A stretch of DNA of 64,000 nucleotides, taken from assembly GCF_021864465.1 (NCBI RefSeq), contig NZ_JAKKUV010000001.1, positions 451,895 to 515,894 of the forward strand. The letters are read 5' to 3'. Source of the stretch: Hyphobacterium sp. SN044. GTDB taxonomy: Bacteria; Pseudomonadota; Alphaproteobacteria; Caulobacterales; Maricaulaceae. This document shows positions 1-8,369 of the stretch, piece after piece; position 1 is the stretch's first letter, and each line of letters starts with the position of its first letter. A model generated the notes under the pieces. That model did not search any database and was not told where the DNA came from. It worked only from the letters and a program-made list of their open reading frames with translations. The position numbers and the translations under genes were made by a program.

Positions 1-717
1 CGTCATGTAGTTCGCGGCGTCATTGAGCAGGAACAGGTCGACCGGGAACTCGGTGAGGAATTCCGCGATCTCGAACCCGTGCGCCTCGACGACATGGCGC
101 AGCGTTTGTGCGTTGAAATAATTGATGTGGTCGGGAACGCAGACGAAATACTCCGGATCGGCCCGGCCCGTCGCGATGATGTAGTCCTGCAGCCAGGACG
201 TGTCGTTCGGCGTCGAAATCCGCACATAGCCGCCCGGCGCGACCACGCCGCGCAGCCGCGACAGCAAGGCGCACGGGTCGGGGACGTGCTCCAGTACGTG
301 ATTGCAGATCACCACGTCATAGCGGTTCGGCCCGTCAATCTCCGCGTCGAGCCAGGCAAAGGCATCGGTCGCGATCACCCTGCCGGCGATCTCGGGGTTG
401 AACTCCTTCGCCGCGTCGGCGGTGAAGTCGACACCTTTGACCTCCCAGCCCTTGCGGTGGAAGTAGGCCAACGTGAAGCCTTCGCCGGCGCCGACCTCGA
501 GCAGGGTGCGCGGCGTACTGCCGACCACGCGTTCGGTTTCGGTTGGCTGTATCAGCTTGTGCCGCAGATCGCGGTCCTCATAGGCATAGGCATAGTGTGA
601 GGACGCGTCTTCCTTGGTGAAATACTTCTGGCTGTAATACTCGGCGAGTTCGGCTTCGCTCGGCACGTTGGCGAGCTGCCAGAATCCCATCTCGTGCTGT
701 TTCAGACGCCCCAGCAT
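1..717 (-). CDS. Class I SAM-dependent methyltransferase, 3' end cut by the window
   Basis: The first 239 residues are visible and the C-terminus lies beyond the left edge. The fold is a class I SAM-dependent methyltransferase: motif I LLEVGAGEGFT at residues 72-82, an acidic VDF after the second strand (about 96-98), and CNHVLEHVPDP at about 138-148, the type-11/23 hallmark. A PDHINYFN stretch near 195-202 is common in methyltransferases of polysaccharide or lipid loci. The start at 717 gives the longest natural frame; an ATG nine codons later is possible. It is divergent from an MBOAT acyltransferase, so a role in cell-surface glycan modification is a reasonable inference. The substrate cannot be read from the sequence. 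Confidence 0.85.
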   Translation of the reverse strand, partial: MLGRLKQHEMGFWQLANVPSEAELAEYYSQKYFTKEDASSHYAYAYEDRDLRHKLIQPTETERVVGSTPRTLLEVGAGEGFTLAYFHRKGWEVKGVDFTADAAKEFNPEIAGRVIATDAFAWLDAEIDGPNRYDVVICNHVLEHVPDPCALLSRLRGVVAPGGYVRISTPNDTSWLQDYIIATGRADPEYFVCVPDHINYFNAQTLRHVVEAHGFEIAEFLTEFPVDLFLLNDAANYMT

Positions 718-869
718 GCCGCCCCCTGTTTCTGCCCGCGAACCTAGGCAGGGCCAGCATGCCGCACAAGCCGTCACCGCATCGCTGGCTTGCGGGGCAG
801 GTGTGCCGCTGCTAGCCCTTCATCCGGGGACGGACTTGGCGGCAGCGCCATGCCGGGCGAGGGGCAGGC

Positions 870-2312
870 ATGCTATTCAACTCCTTCGAGTTTCTGTTTC
901 TTTTCCTGCCGGCGACCATCCTCGCCTACTACCTGCTGCGGCATTGGGTGGCGCATCACGCGGCCCTGATCGCGCTGACGCTGGCCTCGCTGATCTTCTA
1001 TTCCTGGTGGGATATCCGCTATCTGCCGCTGCTGCTCGGCTCGGTGGTGGTGAACCATTTCCTCGGACTCGCCATCGGGCGCAACGCGCAGCCCTGGCTC
1101 GGGATCGGAATCATCCTCAATCTCGGTGCGCTCGGCCTGTTCAAATATGCCGACTTCTTCGTCGGCAATGTGAACGCCGTGGCCGGAACGGACATGCCGC
1201 TGCCCGGTCTCCCGCTGCCGCTGGCGATTTCCTTCTTCACCTTCCAGCAGATCAGCTTCCTCGTGGACGTGGCGCGCAAGCACACCCGGCCCGGCCCCTT
1301 CCTCAACCACACCCTCTTCGTGTCCTTCTTCCCGCAGCTGATTGCCGGCCCGATCGTCCGTCACGACCAGATCGCCGACCAGTATGCCGACAAGGACCGC
1401 AAGGACGACCTCGCCGAGAATATCGGTGTCGGCCTGTCCATCTTCGCGATGGGTCTCGCGAAGAAGGTGCTCATCGCGGACAATATCGAACCCTTCGCGG
1501 CCTCCGCCTTCGGTGCGGCCGCGCGCGGCGACGAACTGGGCATGCTCGAAGCGTGGTCAGGCGCACTGGCCTATTCGCTGCAGATCTTTTTCGACTTCTC
1601 GGGCTATTCCGACATGGCGATCGGGCTGGCACGGATGTTCGGCTACCGCCTGCCGGCGAACTTCAACGCGCCCTACCGGGCGACGTCCGTGGTCGATTTC
1701 TGGCGCCGCTGGCACATCACGCTGTCGCGTTTTCTGCGCGACTATCTCTACATCCCGCTGGGCGGGAACCGGAAAGGCCCGCAGCGCCGCGCGATCAACC
1801 TCATGCTGGTCATGCTGCTCGGCGGTCTCTGGCATGGCGCAGCCTGGACCTTCGTGGTCTGGGGCGGGCTGCATGGCCTCGGTCTCGCCTGGTGCCACAT
1901 GATCAACCGCATCCGCCCGCAGGGCCTGTTCCCGAAGGCGAAATGGCTCGCCATTCTCTTCACCTTCCTCTTCGTGACCGTGGCCTGGGTCTTCTTCCGC
2001 GCAACCAGTTTCGACGCCGCATGGGAAATCCTCTCCGGCATGGCCGGGATGAACGGCATCGGCGCGGGGGTTGGCGACGAGCCCTGGATCGCCATCGTCA
2101 TCGGTCTCGGCATCGTCTGGCTGATGCCCGACACGATGTCCTACTTCTCCAACTATCTCGACGAGCGCACGCTCGACGGGTCGGAAGGCAGCCTGCAGAA
2201 GGGCTGGCGCTGGAAGCCGGGCGTGTGGACCGCGGTTCTGATCGCCTCGATCCTCTTCCTCGCCATCGTTAATTCGTGGACCGCCGCGGAGTTCATCTAT
2301 TACAACTTCTGA
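870..2312 (+). CDS. MBOAT-family O-acyltransferase (AlgI/DltB-like)
   Basis: This 480-residue polytopic inner-membrane protein belongs to the MBOAT family, which moves acyl groups (often acetyl) across the membrane onto surface polysaccharides. The N-terminus MLFNSFEFLFLFLPATI is the usual AlgI start. The family blocks are present: WRRWHITLSRFLRDY at residues 278-292 and GGLWHGAAW at 318-326, with the catalytic His at 322. Length matches AlgI/PatA-like members. GGGCAGG lies just before the ATG. The next gene begins 25 bases downstream and encodes an exported SGNH-like protein, the normal partner arrangement for transfer of acetyl groups to a glycan. No alginate genes are visible, so the glycan is unknown. 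Confidence 0.93.
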   Translation: MLFNSFEFLFLFLPATILAYYLLRHWVAHHAALIALTLASLIFYSWWDIRYLPLLLGSVVVNHFLGLAIGRNAQPWLGIGIILNLGALGLFKYADFFVGNVNAVAGTDMPLPGLPLPLAISFFTFQQISFLVDVARKHTRPGPFLNHTLFVSFFPQLIAGPIVRHDQIADQYADKDRKDDLAENIGVGLSIFAMGLAKKVLIADNIEPFAASAFGAAARGDELGMLEAWSGALAYSLQIFFDFSGYSDMAIGLARMFGYRLPANFNAPYRATSVVDFWRRWHITLSRFLRDYLYIPLGGNRKGPQRRAINLMLVMLLGGLWHGAAWTFVVWGGLHGLGLAWCHMINRIRPQGLFPKAKWLAILFTFLFVTVAWVFFRATSFDAAWEILSGMAGMNGIGAGVGDEPWIAIVIGLGIVWLMPDTMSYFSNYLDERTLDGSEGSLQKGWRWKPGVWTAVLIASILFLAIVNSWTAAEFIYYNF

Positions 2313-2337
2313 CCGCTCCACGCCTCCGGGTAACCGG

Positions 2338-3594
2338 ATGGGGCGCTATGCGCGCACGCTGCTGATCGCGTTTGCGGTCTGGCTCGTCGGCTTTGGCGGA
2401 TTCACCTTCCTTGTTGACCCCTATGGCCTGATGCCGGGCGTGCAGATCCCCGGCGTCAACGAGCGCCGCACCCGCGCGCATGAGGATGGCTACCGCGTGC
2501 GTACCGGCCACCGCCTGCTGGATACGGAGGCCGGCACGATCATCATGGGTTCGTCGCGTGTCGCCGACGGCTATCCGCGCGACATCCCGGACTGGGAAGG
2601 CGGGTTCGAAAATCTGGGCATGGCCGGCACCACCGCGTTCGAACTGGCGCGTGCCTCGACACTCGCGGCCGGCAACCCGGACATTCGCTGCGTCATCATC
2701 GGCATGGATTTGCGTGAATTCGGCACTGAGCCGAACGCCCACGCGACCTATTGGCTGACGCCGCTGGCCGGCGGGCCGCGCCTGTTCGCGGACATCCGCA
2801 TGCTGCTCTCGCCGAGCGCCTTTGCCCGGGCGATGCAGACCCTGACCGACAACATCACCGGCGGGTCCGACACGCGCTGGGAACACGCCTATGACGAGGA
2901 CATTCTGCGAGAGCGCTTCGAGGAGGAAATCTCCAAACGCTATCGCGGATACTCGACCTATTCCTACGATCCGGAACGCATGCGCTTTCTGTTCCGCGGT
3001 GTCGATGCGCTTCTCGCCGAGGGCAAGCAGGTCGTCTTCATCATCCACCCCGTTCATGTCTGGCAGGAAGAGGCGGGCTATCGCGCCGGCGTGAATGACG
3101 AGGAATACGCGCTGCGCCGCGATGCCGGCCGGCATCTCGCGGCGCGGCCTCAGATCGAGGCGGAACGTCCCTGTTTCGAAGGTCCGGCGCTTCAGGTCTG
3201 GGATTTCGGCGGCTATCAGCCGGTCTCGCTGACCGCGCCGCCGGACTGGGACGGGGAGGGGCCGAACCCCTGGTATTACGTGCCTGCGCACTATCGCCCG
3301 GCGCTCGGGCAGGCCGTGCTCGACCGCCTGCGGGGCCGCGACCGCGAGCCCCCCGTCAGCGCCGACATGTTCGGCTATCGGCTGACGCCTGAAACGCTGG
3401 ATGACGTGCTGGCGGCTCGCGAAGCCCGGCGCGAGGCCTGGCTCGCCTCGGGCGATGAGTGGATGGAGTACGTCTCGGGCGAATTCGACGCACTCGACGA
3501 GAATCCGCCGCCGCCCGAACGCGATGCCCGGCACTATCTCAACCGCGACAACTGGAACCAGCTCGAGCGCGATGTGCGCCGCCACGGCGGCTAG
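2338..3594 (+). CDS. Exported SGNH-hydrolase-like partner of the MBOAT acyltransferase
   Basis: This 418-residue protein has one N-terminal membrane anchor (about residues 6-27) and a periplasmic domain. GSSRVADGYP at 71-80 resembles the nucleophile block of SGNH/GDSL-type acyltransferases, with Ser72 the likely nucleophile. NLGMAGTT and IIGMDLREF follow as the next conserved strands, and IIHPVHVW near 236-243 is typical of AlgX/AlgJ-like proteins. The C-terminal catalytic block appears as WYYVPAHYRPALG around 312-324, with His318; the Asp normally found three positions before the His is Val315. It directly follows the MBOAT gene and is very likely co-transcribed. It probably accepts the acyl group and transfers it to a surface glycan. 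The family call is by motif only. Confidence 0.68.
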   Translation: MGRYARTLLIAFAVWLVGFGGFTFLVDPYGLMPGVQIPGVNERRTRAHEDGYRVRTGHRLLDTEAGTIIMGSSRVADGYPRDIPDWEGGFENLGMAGTTAFELARASTLAAGNPDIRCVIIGMDLREFGTEPNAHATYWLTPLAGGPRLFADIRMLLSPSAFARAMQTLTDNITGGSDTRWEHAYDEDILRERFEEEISKRYRGYSTYSYDPERMRFLFRGVDALLAEGKQVVFIIHPVHVWQEEAGYRAGVNDEEYALRRDAGRHLAARPQIEAERPCFEGPALQVWDFGGYQPVSLTAPPDWDGEGPNPWYYVPAHYRPALGQAVLDRLRGRDREPPVSADMFGYRLTPETLDDVLAAREARREAWLASGDEWMEYVSGEFDALDENPPPPERDARHYLNRDNWNQLERDVRRHGG

Positions 3595-3596
3595 GC

Positions 3597-4547
3597 TCAG
3601 GCGACGACCGTTTCGCGTTGCCGCATCGGCAGGTTTTCCAGCACGCAGCTCGCGCCGCCATGCTCGAAATAGCCGCGGTCCATCTCCACCATGGTGACGA
3701 GGTGGTCATACGCTGCGCGAATCCGCGCGCTGCGGCGTACGTCCTCGTGCACGACCAGCCACAGATCGAGCTCCGTGTCCCAGTCGGGCAGGACGCGTTC
3801 GATACCCGGCCGGGCACGGGCCATGCGGTGCGTCGCGACGCCGATGCCATAGCCCGCGGCAATGCCGGCGATGACGGCATTCGGGCTGTTGGCTTCCAGC
3901 GCCACCCGGTCGGGCGTGATCGGCAGGTCGCCGATCGTCTCCGGCCAGGCGAAGGGGGCGGTGATGTTCCACATCACGGCCGCATGCCCGGCCAGGTCTT
4001 CGGGGCGCTTCGGACGGCCATGGATGTCGAGATATCTCCGCTCGGCATAGAAGCCGGCCTTCACCGTCGCCACGCGGCGCCCGATCAGGCTCTGCTGGTT
4101 GCCGGGTCCGCCCCATCTGAGCGCAATGTCGGCCTGCCGCTGGGCGAGGTTGGCCGAAGCGTTGTCGATATTGATCACGACCTGGATATTCGGATGGTCA
4201 TCCGAAAAGGGCTTCAGCGCCTTCGGCAGCCAGTCGGCCCCGGCGCCTTCCGAGGCCGTCACGACGATCGGGCCGGACAGGGAATTGTCCTGGCTGATCG
4301 CGGCGCGGGCGATGGCCGCCGCCTCGTCCTGCATTCGCCGTGCGTGTTCCAGCACGACGAGGCCGAAGGCCGTCGGGTGGAGATTGCCGTCCTCGCGCTC
4401 GAAGATCGCCGCGCCGAGCCGGGATTCCAGCGCCTGGATCCTTCGGCCGACCGTGGGCTGGCTGATGCCGAGCACGCGTGCGGCCTGTGTGTAACTGCCG
4501 GCTTCGGCAATACCGATCACGACAGGAAGGTCTGACCATTCAATCAT
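3597..4547 (-). CDS. LysR-family transcriptional regulator
   Basis: This 316-residue protein has the LysR architecture: an N-terminal winged helix-turn-helix (residues about 5-64, including GSYTQAARVLGISQPTVGRRI) and a periplasmic-binding-protein-like effector domain to about residue 300. It ends two bases after the oppositely oriented SGNH-like gene. A short inverted repeat, CATAC-N6-GTATG (4545-4560), overlaps its own start codon and could be an autoregulatory site. The nearest divergent gene is the small exported protein at 4644, so that gene is a possible target. The ligand and target are unknown. The effector domain resembles CrgA/YhaJ-type regulators, but this is a weak indication. Confidence 0.92.
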   Translation of the reverse strand: MIEWSDLPVVIGIAEAGSYTQAARVLGISQPTVGRRIQALESRLGAAIFEREDGNLHPTAFGLVVLEHARRMQDEAAAIARAAISQDNSLSGPIVVTASEGAGADWLPKALKPFSDDHPNIQVVINIDNASANLAQRQADIALRWGGPGNQQSLIGRRVATVKAGFYAERRYLDIHGRPKRPEDLAGHAAVMWNITAPFAWPETIGDLPITPDRVALEANSPNAVIAGIAAGYGIGVATHRMARARPGIERVLPDWDTELDLWLVVHEDVRRSARIRAAYDHLVTMVEMDRGYFEHGGASCVLENLPMRQRETVVA

Positions 4548-4643
4548 ACGTTTTTGTATGAATATGGTGCGGAACTGTCAATTCCATTCAACGATGAACC
4601 ACCCAAGATGTGAGGCTCGGTTGGAACCAATGGAGGACCTCCC

Positions 4644-5093
4644 ATGTCCCGCATCTTCTCGATTTCCGCTCTCGCCGCGCTGGCGCTCGCCGGCACCGCA
4701 TCGGCACAGGACGCCGCTCCGCAATTCGCGCTTCAGACCACGACCGACGGCGTGATCGCCCTGTCGGCCCGCGCCTTTGCCGAGGGTGATTATGACCGCG
4801 CCGCCGAACTGGCGAACCAGATGGCGTCGCGCCCGATCTCTCCGTCGCGCCGCTCGGCCGCCTACGCCAATCTGTGCGCTGCGCAGTCCATGCTGGGCAA
4901 TCACGATGCTGCCATCGCAGCCTGCGAAGCCGCCAATGGCTACCGCGTCAGCTGGGAAGCCCAGACCAATTACGGCGCCGCCCTCTACAATGCCGGCCGT
5001 CCGGCCGACGCCGCCGCGGCCTTCGCCTATGCCGGTCAGATCGCGCCGAACGAGGGCGTCGTTCAGGCCAATCTCGCGCTGACCGCTCGATAA
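4644..5093 (+). CDS. Small exported tetratricopeptide-like protein
   Basis: This 149-residue protein has a clear signal peptide (MSRIFSISALAALALAGTASA, cleavage after ASA). The mature part is helical with TPR-like spacing: ARAFAEGDYDRAAELAN, NLCAAQSMLGNHDAAIAACE and NYGAALYNAGRPADAAAAF, roughly three degenerate repeats. It is probably periplasmic and mediates protein contacts; no catalytic motif is visible. The start is supported by GGAGG at 4632-4636 just upstream. A strong intrinsic terminator closes the unit about 55 bases after the stop, so it is likely a single-gene transcript. Alanine-rich exported TPR proteins of this size are common in Maricaulales-like genomes; no specific role is known to me. 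Confidence 0.75.
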   Translation: MSRIFSISALAALALAGTASAQDAAPQFALQTTTDGVIALSARAFAEGDYDRAAELANQMASRPISPSRRSAAYANLCAAQSMLGNHDAAIAACEAANGYRVSWEAQTNYGAALYNAGRPADAAAAFAYAGQIAPNEGVVQANLALTAR

Positions 5094-5146
5094 GCTCCCG
5101 GTCCCGGCGGGCCGTTTCAAGCGGTTTCCCGATGGGGCTACAACTG

Positions 5147-5181
5147 AAGGGCCGGAGTGGTAGCGCTCCGGCCCTTTTCTT
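5147..5181 (+). terminator. Intrinsic terminator after the TPR gene
   Basis: A perfect 9-bp stem GGGCCGGAG (5149-5157) / CTCCGGCCC (5166-5174) with an 8-base loop is followed by TTTTCTTTT. It follows the TPR gene and precedes the quinone reductase gene. Confidence 0.85.
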
Positions 5182-5240
5182 TTGCCTGCCTGCCCCGCTA
5201 TCGTCATACCCGACATTCGAAGCACTCAAGGGATTCACCG

Positions 5241-6218
5241 ATGAAAGCCGTCCTCTGCCGCGACTTCGCGCCTTACTCCGGTCTCAAGGTCGAGGAGGTC
5301 GACGATCCCGTCGCAGGCGAGGGCATGGTCATCGTCGACGTGAAGGCGGCCGGGGTGAATTTCCCGGACATCCTCCTGGTCGAGGGCAAATACCAGATGA
5401 AGCCGCCGCTGCCCTTCATTCCGGGCGGCGAATGCGCCGGCGTGATCTCCGAGGTCGGTCCGGGCGTCAAAGGCTTCAAGCCGGGTGACCGCGTGATCGC
5501 CGCGACCATGCTGAATGCCTTCGCCGAAAAGGCGGCGGCGCATGTCTCCGCCATCGCTCCGATGCCCGCCTCGATGCCGTTCGAGGAAGGCGCGGCGCTG
5601 ATCACCACTTATGCGACCACCATCCACGCCCTGAAACAGCGCGGCGAGCTGAAGGCCGGGGAAACCCTGCTCGTGCTCGGCGCGGGCGGCGGTGTCGGCA
5701 CGGCCGCCGTGCAGCTGGGCAAGGCGATGGGCGCGACCGTGATTGCCGCTGCGCGCGGCGCGGAAAAGCTGGCCGCCGCGAAGGAAGCCGGCGCGGACAT
5801 GACGATCGACTATGACGCCGAAGACCTGAAGGCCCGCTGCAAGGAGCTGACGGACGGCAAGGGGATCGACGTCGTCTATGACGCCGTTGGCGGGGCGTAT
5901 TCCGAACCGGCCATGCGCGCCATGGGCTGGGGCGGACGTTTCCTGGTGATCGGCTTTGCCGCCGGCGACATCCCGAAAATGCCGCTCAATCTCGCGCTTC
6001 TGAACAGCCGCGACATTCGCGGCGTCTTCTGGGGCGCATGGGCGGCGCGCGACCCCAAGGGCAACGGCGCCAACATGGCCGAGCTTTTCGCGCTCTACGA
6101 GCAGGGCAAGATCAAGCCGATGGTCTCGCACACATTCACGCTGGAAGACGTCACCAAGGCGTTCGACGCGCTGATGAACCGCGAGGTGCGCGGCAAGGCC
6201 GTTCTGGTGACGGGGTAA
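5241..6218 (+). CDS. NADPH:quinone oxidoreductase, zinc-free MDR family
   Basis: This 325-residue protein belongs to the medium-chain dehydrogenase/reductase superfamily, quinone oxidoreductase (QOR) branch. It has the N-terminal GroES-like domain with NFPDILLVEGKYQMKPPLPF and PGGECAG, then a Rossmann NADPH-binding domain with GAGGGVGTAAVQLGKAMGA at about 148-166. The catalytic and structural zinc-binding cysteines of alcohol dehydrogenases are absent, as expected for QOR. It probably reduces quinones or other electrophilic carbonyls in the cytoplasm. The ATG at 5241 is chosen because the protein begins MKAVLCRDF as in the family; longer upstream readings run through the terminator hairpin. 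It is followed by repeat DNA and a convergent gene, so it is probably monocistronic. Confidence 0.92.
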   Translation: MKAVLCRDFAPYSGLKVEEVDDPVAGEGMVIVDVKAAGVNFPDILLVEGKYQMKPPLPFIPGGECAGVISEVGPGVKGFKPGDRVIAATMLNAFAEKAAAHVSAIAPMPASMPFEEGAALITTYATTIHALKQRGELKAGETLLVLGAGGGVGTAAVQLGKAMGATVIAAARGAEKLAAAKEAGADMTIDYDAEDLKARCKELTDGKGIDVVYDAVGGAYSEPAMRAMGWGGRFLVIGFAAGDIPKMPLNLALLNSRDIRGVFWGAWAARDPKGNGANMAELFALYEQGKIKPMVSHTFTLEDVTKAFDALMNREVRGKAVLVTG

Positions 6219-6261
6219 TCAGTAAGACGCTCCCCGGTTTCGCGAAGCGAAGACCGAGCGG

Positions 6262-6402
6262 TGATTCCCCTCGCCCCCTTTAGGGGGAGAGGGTGGCGCG
6301 CAGCGCCGGGTGAGGGGGAAAGCCGCTTCCCGCGCTTACGGAGCAGAGCCCCTCAACCGCCCATCGGGCACCTTCTCCCCTTCAGAAAGGGGAGAAGGGA
6401 AT
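6262..6402. repeat. Dispersed repeat, family R4
   Basis: The gap between two convergent genes is filled by a GC-rich element: cctcgccccc..gggggagaggg, then gtggcgcgcagcgccgggtg, then ctcaaccgcccatcgggcac and a ttctccccttc..gaaaggggagaa hairpin. A second copy in the same block order lies at 54940-55070. Confidence 0.8.
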
Positions 6403-6406
6403 ACGC

Positions 6407-7738
6407 CTACATCCCCGCGTCGCTCTTGAACCGGTTGCGGTACAAGAGGATTTCACGCTTGTCGCGGCGGATCTGATCCTCGATCCCCTTGTCGATCCCG
6501 GACGTGTGGAAGCGCAGCCATTCGCCCGAATAGAATCGGCCTTCAACGAGGCCGGCCGGGTCGGCGAAGACCGGGAAAATCAGCAGCCAGGCCACCACGC
6601 CGAACCATGTCCCGACGCCTGCGGCGAGCCACAGGAAATCGGCGGCGGACAGGCCGGCGAACAGCCAGGACAGGATCAGGATCGCACCGCCGATTGCCGC
6701 GAGCAGGGCGAAGCTGCCCCATTTGTAGAGGTCGGAGTTCCGCCGGATCTGGAACAGGATATTCCGGATGCCGTGCTCGTTGAGGAAGGTCCGCCAGATC
6801 ATCCAGTGAAAGCACAGCGTCCAGCTGACCGCGGCAGTGATCGTCTCCGCCTCGTTCGTCCGGTCCTTCTCCGCATTCTGGGCTTCCTTCAACGCTTCGG
6901 CGCGGATCGTGTTGATCCGGTTCAGCCGCGTTTCGATATAGCCGTTGAAATTCATCGTGTTTCGGATTTGCTGGTTCTTGTAGCTGACGAAGTAGGAAAA
7001 CACCGTCACCGCAAACCCCGCTGCGAGTATCGCCAGCGAGGCGAGGATCAGCGGATCGTCGATCAGGCTGGATAGCGCGATGGCCTCCGCTCCGGTCGCC
7101 TCCACCGCGTTCGCGGTGCGGATATAGACGAAGAGCAGCGGCAGGAAGCTGAGCGTCAGGAAGAGCGGGATGACCCGCAGGAACATCACCGACGTGTTGT
7201 GATTGGTGGTGCGGCGCATTCGCGTCAGCGTGCCGACGAAATAGCGGTCCTCGGCGGCGATCTGCTTTTCCGTGTTCGACTTCGGTGTCGCGTCGGAGGC
7301 CACGCCCGGCGTCCGCTCGTTATTGCCGTAGATGCCTTCGATATATTCCGCCTCGCTCTCCTCGTAGAAGACCGAATTCTGATTGGTCAGATTGATCGGG
7401 AAGGCGAAGAAGCGGCGCGCCTTGTCGGCGTAGAGCTTCGCCACGTTCAGATCGACATCGCGCGGTTTCAGCGACAAGATTCGCGGTCGCGGGAAGGCCT
7501 TGAAGAACAGCGTGCGTTCGTCGTCGGAATGCTTGCCGGCGGCAATTTCGGCGAAGGCACCGGTTTCGTCGGTGATCAGTTCGGCGGTCTCGGCGTCGTC
7601 TTCGGGGAGCGTGTCGGGATCGACATGCGGATCGGAGCCCGCCGCCGCCCGCGCTGCCGCGGCGCTCGAGACGCGCTTGCCCCCGGTCGCCGCGCTGCGG
7701 CCGCCTCGTCCGATCATCCGCATCAAGCCCTTGAACAC
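6407..7738 (-). CDS. Membrane protein of unknown function, GTG start
   Basis: I do not recognise this 443-residue protein. The first 60 residues are basic and low-complexity (Ala/Gly/Arg), followed by a soluble segment with LFFKAFPRPRILSLKPRDVD near 75-95. Hydrophobic segments lie at about 187-210, 228-252, 343-362 and 370-395, giving roughly four membrane helices. Between the second and third pairs is a charged, probably coiled segment (RLNRINTIRAEALKEAQNAE). The start is GTG at 7738; GGGAGGAG about eight bases upstream supports it strongly. It stands alone, divergent from the DUF3574 gene and convergent with the quinone reductase. Normal base composition and codon use suggest it is native rather than recently acquired. 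Confidence 0.8.
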   Translation of the reverse strand: MFKGLMRMIGRGGRSAATGGKRVSSAAAARAAAGSDPHVDPDTLPEDDAETAELITDETGAFAEIAAGKHSDDERTLFFKAFPRPRILSLKPRDVDLNVAKLYADKARRFFAFPINLTNQNSVFYEESEAEYIEGIYGNNERTPGVASDATPKSNTEKQIAAEDRYFVGTLTRMRRTTNHNTSVMFLRVIPLFLTLSFLPLLFVYIRTANAVEATGAEAIALSSLIDDPLILASLAILAAGFAVTVFSYFVSYKNQQIRNTMNFNGYIETRLNRINTIRAEALKEAQNAEKDRTNEAETITAAVSWTLCFHWMIWRTFLNEHGIRNILFQIRRNSDLYKWGSFALLAAIGGAILILSWLFAGLSAADFLWLAAGVGTWFGVVAWLLIFPVFADPAGLVEGRFYSGEWLRFHTSGIDKGIEDQIRRDKREILLYRNRFKSDAGM

Positions 7739-7896
7739 GCTTGTCTCCTCCCGATTTGATGAAGGTTAACACGCGAACAAGGCAGGACACAGGCGGAACC
7801 CGCATCACGCGAATTCCCTGAAGCATCTGTGCCCGTCTTGCACTGCGGTGCCGATGGGTGAAGATCGCTTCTGTTGTCGAGGGGGGAGGCAGCCGG

Positions 7897-8307
7897 ATGA
7901 TCGAAATCGGTTTGAGTGCAATGATGTTGCTGACGGCATCGGACCCGTCTGTGATTCCCGTATTGACCTGCCCTGAAGGCTTCGACACGGCCACACGTGC
8001 CGAAATGTACGTTGGCCGGGCTTCGGGAACGACCCAGACCGGCGAACCGGCATGGGACGTTTTTGTTCGCGATGAGGTTCGGGCCCGGTTTGGCGAGGGC
8101 TTCACAATTCTCGACAGCGATGGCGGCTGGCTGGACCAGGACGGCCGCGAACTTCGCGAGCGAGCCAAGGTCATCATCAGGGTCTATCCCGGCGGCATGA
8201 CCGCAGAGGATCTCGAACGGTTTGACGAACTGGCGAGCGTCTATCGGGAGCGCTTCCGGCAGGAGAGCGTCATGACCTTGCTGCAACCGGTCTGTGTCCG
8301 ATTCTGA
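7897..8307 (+). CDS. DUF3574 family exported protein
   Basis: This 136-residue protein matches the DUF3574 pattern as I know it: AEMYVGRASG near the start of the mature part, WDVFVRDEVRARFGEGFTIL in the middle, and DSDGGWLDQDGRELRE with VIIRVYPGG afterwards. The N-terminus has a short hydrophobic segment (IGLSAMMLLTASDP) that looks like an export signal, and two Cys residues (in VLTCPEGF and QPVCVRF) could form a disulfide. The start at 7897 is chosen over an in-frame upstream ATG because the purine-rich GAGGGGGGAGG lies at the right distance. Family members are small secreted proteins without an assigned activity. It precedes the isoaspartyl peptidase gene by about 60 bases. Confidence 0.75.
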   Translation: MIEIGLSAMMLLTASDPSVIPVLTCPEGFDTATRAEMYVGRASGTTQTGEPAWDVFVRDEVRARFGEGFTILDSDGGWLDQDGRELRERAKVIIRVYPGGMTAEDLERFDELASVYRERFRQESVMTLLQPVCVRF

Positions 8308-8369
8308 CTTCGGCTTGCGCCACCGGCTGGCTTGATCGCAATGTGCACGCAACAAAGGGGAGAAACCTG

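Noticed and set aside
668-2272. A 534-codon plus-strand frame overlapping the MBOAT gene
   Set aside because: Its translation is an Arg/Pro/Ala-rich shadow of the acyltransferase in another frame; the other frame has all MBOAT motifs.
4545-4560. CATAC-N6-GTATG over the start codon of the LysR gene as an operator
   Set aside because: Only five bases per arm and no second copy; kept as a remark in the gene entry but too weak for a feature.
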